Shown here piece after piece: positions 58,910-64,000 of a DNA stretch of 64,000 bases. This stretch comes from CAUZFZ01 sp963579025 (lineage in GTDB: Bacteria; Planctomycetota; Planctomycetia; Planctomycetales; Planctomycetaceae): NCBI GenBank assembly GCA_963579025.1, contig CAUZFZ010000004.1:75018-139017 (forward strand), read 5' to 3'. Both the position numbers and the translations under genes were made by a program. A model generated the notes under the pieces. The model did no database searches. It saw nothing but the letters and a program-made list of their open reading frames with translations, and was not told the origin of the DNA. Numbering within the stretch: position 1 is the first letter of the stretch; each line of letters starts with the position of its first letter.

Positions 58910-60628
58910 TTAATCAACGGCCGTCGCCCGTGGGACGCTTGTGGACGGCGGGCGCATCAAATGGGCAATTCCTGCCAGTCCAACAAAGGCCACCACGAGC
59001 CCGACGCCAATCCACGCGACCTTCGACCAGATCGCCCAGCCGGCACCGATAGTGGCCAGCGCACAGGCAATGCCCATCAGTACGTTCCAGATGACACGCT
59101 GATTGCCTTTTGGCAGATCATCGCCCAGCACGGCTCGATTATTCATCAGCAACAGGAACGTGAAGTAGGCGATCGGCAACAGCGTCATGCCGAAGATGCT
59201 GGTCGGGACAGCGAGCCAGAATGCCACCTTACCCCTCCAGACAAACGGACCGAGCACACCGATTGCCGGCAACAGACATCCGATTCGGTGGTACACGCCG
59301 CCCTGGGGCAGCCCAAACACTTCACAGAACGTAAAGCCCGAGATCAGCATCAGGATGGTGATCGTCGACAAGGCCATCGCCAGCACCCCGAATCCGAAGA
59401 CATAGTTCGCAAAGTCATCACCGATCAAAGTTGCCAGCGATGCCGACAGATGTTTGGCATCGCGTTTGACGAGCATGGCCGCGATCCGCCGGTTGCCTTC
59501 CGGCATGCTCGCGGCCAGTTCTTCGACTCTTGCCGTCCGCGCGTCATCAACCAGGCCATCCAGGGCATCAGGCGTCTCCACTGTGATGGCCGCCGCCAGC
59601 AGGTCGATGTAGCGTCCTTTGAGCGTCGGGTCAGGCTGGACGATGGCTCCATTCACGTCGCGTTCACCAAGCAGGCCAGGCGCCGGCGTCGCGTGAAACC
59701 GATCCGCCGAAGCGATCACAACACATCCCGTCGCCAGGACAAAGGGAATCGCCATGCCCGTTGACAGGTCAAAGATCGACAGTCCTCGGAAGGACCGACC
59801 CCAACCCTTCTTCAGCAGCGAGTACGGGAACAGGAACGTCATATTGATGCCCACAGCCGTCGCGGCCGCGGTAATCATCACGTCGCGCTGCATGCTGACA
59901 ATGTAGTTCGTCCAGTAATCACGAAACGCTCCGGTCGCTGCCAGAGTCGATTCGAATGCTGCGGCCGGCTGACTGAGCATACTGATGTCGGGAATGAACC
60001 CACCGGCGATCTGTCCAATCGAGACATTGCCATTGGCAAACAGCTTGACCACGACGCCGAAAAAGCTGAGCACAATCAACGCGACGACAATGCGCAGAGT
60101 GTTCTCGTAGACTTTCAGACCCTTCCCGCCACTGTCGTAAACCATCGTGATCAGTACGGCGATGGCCAGAATGACGAAGCAGACGATCCCCGTTGAATCG
60201 GCAAGTCCGGGGGCAAGGTTCTGTGTCACGGCCGCATTGGCCAGGCTGAATTGAGGCAGACACCACACGATGTTTGCCGCCAGCGTTGCGAGTGCCCATC
60301 CCCAGCCGAGCACCGGATTGACGTGTCGATTAATCAGTCCGAACGGTCGCTCGCCCGTGGACAGCGTGACATAGCCAATCGCTCCCAGCATGACGACGCC
60401 GAATGCCATCGCCAGAAGCTGCAGCCATAGCAGGCTGTATCCACCGATCATGCCCAGGAACAGGCTGCCAGCCAGCGAACCACCACCGAGCGTGATGGCG
60501 GACTGCAACCATCCCGGACCGGACAGCTTGACCCACGCCATCAGTTTGGCGCCGCCGCCCTGTGCGTTGGCGTCTTCAAGCATCTGGCGTTCACGATCGA
60601 CACTAACGGCGGGCGTCGCAGCGGTCAT
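58910..60628 (-). CDS. Nramp-related divalent metal transporter
   Basis: The product is 572 residues from the ATG at 60628; the upstream extension is Pro/Ser-rich and unlikely. About 11-12 membrane segments are visible (LLWLQLLAMAFGVVMLGAIG, FVILAIAVLITMVYDSGG, FGVLAMALSTITILMLISGF). SGPGWLQSAITLGGGSLAGS near the N-terminus corresponds to the first Nramp helix, where the usual DPGN metal motif is not obvious. An inserted loop of about 100 residues (near 320-420, DALDGLVDDARTARVEELAA) is unusual. Transport of Mn/Fe is a family guess. Confidence 0.78.
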   Translation of the reverse strand: MTAATPAVSVDRERQMLEDANAQGGGAKLMAWVKLSGPGWLQSAITLGGGSLAGSLFLGMIGGYSLLWLQLLAMAFGVVMLGAIGYVTLSTGERPFGLINRHVNPVLGWGWALATLAANIVWCLPQFSLANAAVTQNLAPGLADSTGIVCFVILAIAVLITMVYDSGGKGLKVYENTLRIVVALIVLSFFGVVVKLFANGNVSIGQIAGGFIPDISMLSQPAAAFESTLAATGAFRDYWTNYIVSMQRDVMITAAATAVGINMTFLFPYSLLKKGWGRSFRGLSIFDLSTGMAIPFVLATGCVVIASADRFHATPAPGLLGERDVNGAIVQPDPTLKGRYIDLLAAAITVETPDALDGLVDDARTARVEELAASMPEGNRRIAAMLVKRDAKHLSASLATLIGDDFANYVFGFGVLAMALSTITILMLISGFTFCEVFGLPQGGVYHRIGCLLPAIGVLGPFVWRGKVAFWLAVPTSIFGMTLLPIAYFTFLLLMNNRAVLGDDLPKGNQRVIWNVLMGIACALATIGAGWAIWSKVAWIGVGLVVAFVGLAGIAHLMRPPSTSVPRATAVD

Positions 60629-60802
60629 ACGGAATCTCCGCGGATTGGACGGCGGGAGGGAGGGAGGTTCAATCGAACCAGCAGGCGGGAAAATCAATGC
60701 CGCGTACGCTCGAAATGAAGTCGTTCAGCGAGCGTAGTCAACGCCTGGTGGCAGTACAACTCACAGCAGGCGGCCCGCATTTGAGCCCCGGTCTGCTTCA
60801 CT

Positions 60803-62092
60803 TCACAACACTTCCGACGGGTACTCGCTGACCCCGTCCGAGCTGACCAGCAGCAGCCGATTGCACAGGGGATGGTCCATCCGGTCAAAGTCGGCGGCCA
60901 CTTTTTGGCGTATCTCATCGATCATGTCGTCCGAGTGCATACTGACGGCAACAAAAAAGTCGCGGTTCGGAACACCCACCACAAACTCGCGACCCAGAAT
61001 GTCCTGCACTGACGAGTGGAACGACCCGCTCAGCAGACGCGCCGTGTTGTACGTATCGGCCCGATGAGGCAGCAGCAGACGCGGGCCCTCTGGATCTCCC
61101 GTCAGCATGAATTCCATGGAGTTCTCTTCGAAGTACCCGTCGAGATTCTGCAGTGACAATTCGTGAAGTTCTTCAATCGAGACCGACCACTGCTCCAACA
61201 GATCGCTGCGGATATACCAGTACGACTCGCTCTCATCGACCACATACATGATCACCAGGCCCGCCACCCAGGGCTGAGCTGCGAAGTCGGAAAAGTGATC
61301 CTGCCAGACCGATTCCGGGTACAACATCGGCATGATGCGACCATGCACCTCATGCAGTTGCGGGTTCAGTCGGGACGGGCTCCAGTTCTGCACTTCCAGA
61401 AGTGTGTTCAAGGCTGACTCGACGATCTCGTCAAACTGGTTCGGCGAAGTTACGTAGGTCCGGTACAGATTCAGGAGGTTGACGATCGACTCACCCAGCC
61501 GCAGTTGCAGACGCTCATCGAGCTGCACATCGTGGTCGGGAAAACGCGCCTGCGCGACGGCCAGCACATGATCCGCGAACAGCGACGGTGGGTCGGCCAG
61601 CGGCACTGCAAACTGCAACGATTCCAGCATGATGCGGATGAGTGTGTCGGCTTCCGGATCAAAATCCGGAGCCTGCAGCGAAATCGCCAGGACACACAGC
61701 GAGTCGCTTCGGATCGCGCGGACGCGCCAGTGTCGCCATTCATTGCGGGTTACGGCCCGCTTCCACCACGGCGTCTCCGGGCCAAGCACCGCCTCGCCAT
61801 GCAGCCCGATATTCTCGTACGCGATTTCGAGTGGTTCGACCTGCGTGACGTTTCGCCGGACCGGAAAGATCTCCTTGAGCGAAAGATTGTCCGCGTCGAG
61901 TTGTGCCGGACCATCCTCGAACCAGATGCAGTGAAGTGTCAGTGTGTTGACCCCGTCGGACGACGTCAGATGCAGAATCGTCCCGTCGATCTCACTTTCC
62001 CACCCAGGCGGATGCGAAAGCTCGAACCAGTTCGATGGACCGGTCGCCCGGTTCCAGTGCTCGGGGACATTTGTGGTCAGAGGAAGCCTCAC
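60803..62092 (-). CDS. DUF1444-type cytoplasmic protein
   Basis: The product is 429 residues, with no signal peptide or membrane segment. The N-terminal about 140 residues (SNWFELSHPPGWESEIDGTI) resemble small PsbP/DUF3805-like stress domains. The C-terminal 230 residues carry SWYIRSDLLEQW-type text (SYWYIRSDLLEQWSVSIEEL), LHELSLQNLDGYFEE and FVVGVPNRDFFVAV, which match the DUF1444 (YtpQ-like) family. Function of that family is unknown. The domain reading is moderate. Confidence 0.7.
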   Translation of the reverse strand: MRLPLTTNVPEHWNRATGPSNWFELSHPPGWESEIDGTILHLTSSDGVNTLTLHCIWFEDGPAQLDADNLSLKEIFPVRRNVTQVEPLEIAYENIGLHGEAVLGPETPWWKRAVTRNEWRHWRVRAIRSDSLCVLAISLQAPDFDPEADTLIRIMLESLQFAVPLADPPSLFADHVLAVAQARFPDHDVQLDERLQLRLGESIVNLLNLYRTYVTSPNQFDEIVESALNTLLEVQNWSPSRLNPQLHEVHGRIMPMLYPESVWQDHFSDFAAQPWVAGLVIMYVVDESESYWYIRSDLLEQWSVSIEELHELSLQNLDGYFEENSMEFMLTGDPEGPRLLLPHRADTYNTARLLSGSFHSSVQDILGREFVVGVPNRDFFVAVSMHSDDMIDEIRQKVAADFDRMDHPLCNRLLLVSSDGVSEYPSEVL

Positions 62093-62417
62093 TGGTTGCT
62101 CGTCTGGGAGAATCGTCGCGTCACTTTACTCTCCAGTCTGACGAAATCGGTACCTTCCGCACGTGCAGATACTCAAGTTTCGAGCCAGTTTCAGAATCTG
62201 CCGCATGTGACGCAGTTTCCTGTTGCCCGCCAGGCCATGTTCTGCCCCGGGAGCCTGACGCGACAGAATGGACGGCTCGACCTGCCGACCGGAATGACGA
62301 CGCGACCTTGCAGCCACATTGTTTGGTGGCAACTCGGCGGGGTTCTGGCTAGACTCCTCGGCCCGCAGGACCGCCGTGGGGCGGGACTTTCATCAGGATT
62401 CGGAATTCAGATTCGCC
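62093..62417. other. Divergent region before rpsT
   Basis: There are 325 bases between the DUF1444-type gene and rpsT. It must hold the promoters of both. TTGTTT near 62319 and TAGACT near 62350 are too far apart for a standard promoter. No gene or repeat was seen. Confidence 0.35.
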
Positions 62418-62699
62418 ATGCCACACAGACAAAATGCTAAGAAGGCTCTCCGTCAGAGCGACAAAATCCGCCTGCGTAACCGGTCGGAGCGATCTGCTCT
62501 GCGCACGCTGGTCAGGAAGTTTCAGGCGGCATTAGAGAATGCTGACGCATCCCCGGACGATCGCGAACAGTTGTTCCGACAGGTCACAAAGCGACTTGAT
62601 CAGTCCGCAGCGAAGAACCTGATTCATCGTAATAAAGCATCACGAACCAAGTCCCGACTGTCGGCACGGCTCCGAGCCGCCAACACCGCGAATAGCTAA
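62418..62699 (+). CDS. rpsT: 30S ribosomal protein S20
   Basis: The product is 93 residues from the ATG at 62418. The highly basic helical sequence MPHRQNAKKALRQSDKIRLR, then NRSERSALRTLVRKF and the end KRLDQSAAKNLIHRNKASRT with KSRLSARL fits S20, a primary 16S rRNA-binding protein. It is monocistronic with a terminator 26 bases after its stop. Confidence 0.94.
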   Translation: MPHRQNAKKALRQSDKIRLRNRSERSALRTLVRKFQAALENADASPDDREQLFRQVTKRLDQSAAKNLIHRNKASRTKSRLSARLRAANTANS

Positions 62700-62724
62700 G
62701 TCGTTCGTGAGCTGACTACCAGAC

Positions 62725-62766
62725 AAAAAACCGACGTCGAGGAAATGAGTTCCCGACGTCGGTTTT
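62725..62766. terminator. Bidirectional rho-independent terminator after rpsT
   Basis: The stem CCGACGTCG (62731-62739) / CGACGTCGG (62754-62762) has AAAAAA on the left and TTTT on the right, so it can act in both directions. It lies 32 bases beyond the rpsT stop. Confidence 0.85.
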
Positions 62767-62896
62767 CTGCTGCGCGCTTCCCAGGTGTCGTCGTCAGTCT
62801 GGTTGATGAGTGAAACGTGGCGGCGTGTTACACTGGCGCTGAGCAGTCGACTGCTGGAATCGTTCAATACCGGCCTGCAATGCTAGAGGACTTCGA

Positions 62897-63124
62897 ATGA
62901 CGCTTGATCGAATTACCAGGGATCTAGAAGTCATGAACGGTCAACCCTGCATTCGTGGGATGCGACTGACTGTTCGGCGAGTGCTCGAGGCAATGTCCGC
63001 TTACCCGGACCGCGAGGAGCTGTTCGCCGAGTATCCGGAACTGGAAGAGGAAGACCTGAGTCAGGCACTCGCATTCGTAGCCGCCAGCCTTGATGACCGG
63101 CTCGTCGAGTTAACACTGAAATGA
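62897..63124 (+). CDS. DUF433-domain antitoxin-like protein
   Basis: The product is 75 residues. RITRDLEVMNGQPCIRGMRL, then TVRRVLEAMSAYPDREELFA and EYPELEEEDLSQALAFVAAS are the complete DUF433 pattern (GxPCIRGxRxTV). These proteins pair with DUF5615 PIN-like proteins and are considered antitoxins. Its stop overlaps the next start as ATGA (63121-63124). Confidence 0.92.
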   Translation: MTLDRITRDLEVMNGQPCIRGMRLTVRRVLEAMSAYPDREELFAEYPELEEEDLSQALAFVAASLDDRLVELTLK

Positions 63125-63489
63125 TCAGGTTTCTTCTCGACCAGGGATTGCCCCGCACAACCGTCGCGAGACTGGCGGACCACGGTATCACTGCGGTCCA
63201 TGTCGGCGAACTTGGAATGGCCACGGCGACGGACCAGGAGATCATTGACGAGGCGGTGAAACGTGATGCCGTCGTCGTGACTCTTGACTCCGACATTCAC
63301 TCAATTCTTGCCGCAGCAGACGCCCGGCACCCTTCGGTAATCCGCATACGAATCGAAGGCCTGAAGGGTGACGCGGTCACAGACGTTCTTCAGCAGGTCG
63401 TCGCGTCCGCAGAGTCCGACCTCGAATCCGGGGCGGCCGTGAGCGTGACGGACCGTGGAATCCGAATCCACCACCTGCCACTCGCCTGA
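63121..63489 (+). CDS. DUF5615 PIN-like toxin candidate
   Basis: The product is 122 residues. RFLLDQGLPRTTVARLADHG, then DQEIIDEAVKRDAVVVTLDS and DIHSILA show the PIN-like acidic positions (LLDQ, E of DQEI, LDSD). It is a probable RNase, held in check by the upstream DUF433 partner; activity is inferred from family context. The C-terminus extends about 20 residues beyond the compact domain. Confidence 0.9.
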   Translation: MIRFLLDQGLPRTTVARLADHGITAVHVGELGMATATDQEIIDEAVKRDAVVVTLDSDIHSILAAADARHPSVIRIRIEGLKGDAVTDVLQQVVASAESDLESGAAVSVTDRGIRIHHLPLA

Positions 63490-63795
63490 GCGGAGTCTCG
63501 GCACAAGTCGCCACAACAAACGCATACGTCGGTCAAGGCGTGTGTCAATGACTGTCGGGCTCGGGGTGTGCTGGCTGACGTCGCGGACCAGCCAGCCGAT
63601 CGCACGCGTGTGGATCAGAATCTGGTGGACGAATCGTTCTGGCTGGCTCCGATCGAGGATCGCCGGGAACGCGGCGGTGAGCGGGCGGAAATCTCGACGC
63701 AGGTGAATCGGGCGAGCTATCTGCGTCTGCTGGGCTGGTCGGCACAGCTGTTTCATCCGCGGAAGTGCACGATGCCGCCGGAGGTTTCCTGCCAT
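63490..63795 (+). pseudogene. Possible decayed REP-associated transposase C-terminus
   Basis: Directly after the DUF5615 stop, the same frame stays open and reads VDESFWLAPIEDRRERGG and then VNRASYLRLLGWSAQLFHPR. The second part resembles the YLRLLDWTGRQ segment near the C-terminus of planctomycete Transposase_17/RAYT-type proteins. No start codon context, catalytic HUH or Tyr motif is seen. It is probably a remnant. The remaining 63796-64000 shows no recognisable feature. Confidence 0.35.
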
Positions 63796-64000
63796 ACAGT
63801 TCCTAACAATACCTGTCCTTGTTTTTTGGCAGTTTCGAAGGTTTCGACCTGCAACCCCACAGACGAGAAAAGTTGCCGAAGCGACGACCGTATCGGCTGC
63901 GGGAACGGGTGTGATCTCTCTGAGGCGACAACACGTGGGAGTTGTGAGTTGGAGTTCTTCGGCTTTTGCCGTGAGTTGAAGTGGTCTTGGAGAAAGCGGC

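Noticed and set aside
1..64000. CRISPR array, rRNA, prophage or complete insertion sequence
   Set aside because: No regularly spaced direct repeats, rRNA segments, integrase or transposase with full domains were seen on either strand.

Overview
The window reads as a chromosomal segment of a planctomycete. The evidence is gene content: two secreted formylglycine sulfatases, a PSCyt1/DUF1587-DUF1595-DUF1592-DUF1588-DUF1585 protein, a DUF1080 (3-keto-disaccharide hydrolase) protein, a DHOR-type di-haem protein, a GTP-dependent PEP carboxykinase, a dihydropteroate-synthase-like protein of the tetrahydromethanopterin type, the small basic protein of the Planctomycetes/Verrucomicrobia/Chlamydiae group, BlaI/BlaR1 pairs and very large TPR proteins. 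The DNA is GC-rich. Coding is on both strands. I see no rRNA, tRNA, CRISPR array, prophage or complete IS.

Layout. 1-7.3 kb: the 3' end of glgC, a sulfatase, an unrecognised overlapping two-gene cassette (2901-6190; the second protein has TPR-like repeats) and a zinc-ribbon protein. 7.3-16.3 kb: a haem/DUF1592 protein in an operon with a 1024-residue TPR protein, a di-haem oxidoreductase and an M28 peptidase. 16.3-21.2 kb: central metabolism (pckG, glpK, glyA). 21.4-27.8 kb: a PYROXD2-like FAD oxidoreductase, a frame-broken methyltransferase, an M1 peptidase fused to an outer-membrane barrel, and an intact methyltransferase. 27.7-34.5 kb: a minus-strand tripartite RND efflux operon (permease, adaptor, TolC-like lipoprotein). 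It faces a PadR regulator and a membrane protein with STN-like modules (34.8-37.2 kb). 37.3-45.5 kb: smpB, a second sulfatase, the soluble transhydrogenase sthA, a HEAT-repeat protein, a DUF1080 protein and an anti-sigma-type ATPase. 45.7-49.5 kb: DHPS-like protein, GH3-family protein, small basic protein. 49.8-53.2 kb: a BlaI/BlaR1 pair with clear operator dyads. 53.3-62.1 kb: trkA, a solitary mraZ with upstream 10-bp periodic boxes, an excisionase-like HTH protein, an FHA-GAF-nucleotide cyclase with an LRR membrane protein, an Nramp-like transporter and a DUF1444-type protein. 62.4-64 kb: rpsT, a DUF433/DUF5615 toxin-antitoxin-like pair and what looks like a decayed REP-associated transposase end.

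Intergenic space is unusually rich in palindromes. At least six families are visible. Three occur at two loci each: 6224/37895, 29755/41958, and 47205 with a half copy at 44900. A 140-bp nested inverted repeat lies at 38047. These look like REP/REPIN or MITE-type elements. One sits between two genes of the efflux operon.

The best candidates for undescribed biology are the 2901-6190 cassette, the M1 peptidase-barrel fusion, the PadR/STN protein unit, the BlaR1 with a very large non-penicillin-binding C-terminal region, and the FHA-cyclase whose purine-selecting Lys/Asp pair appears charge-swapped. All functional statements come from reading the sequence; no database search was run.
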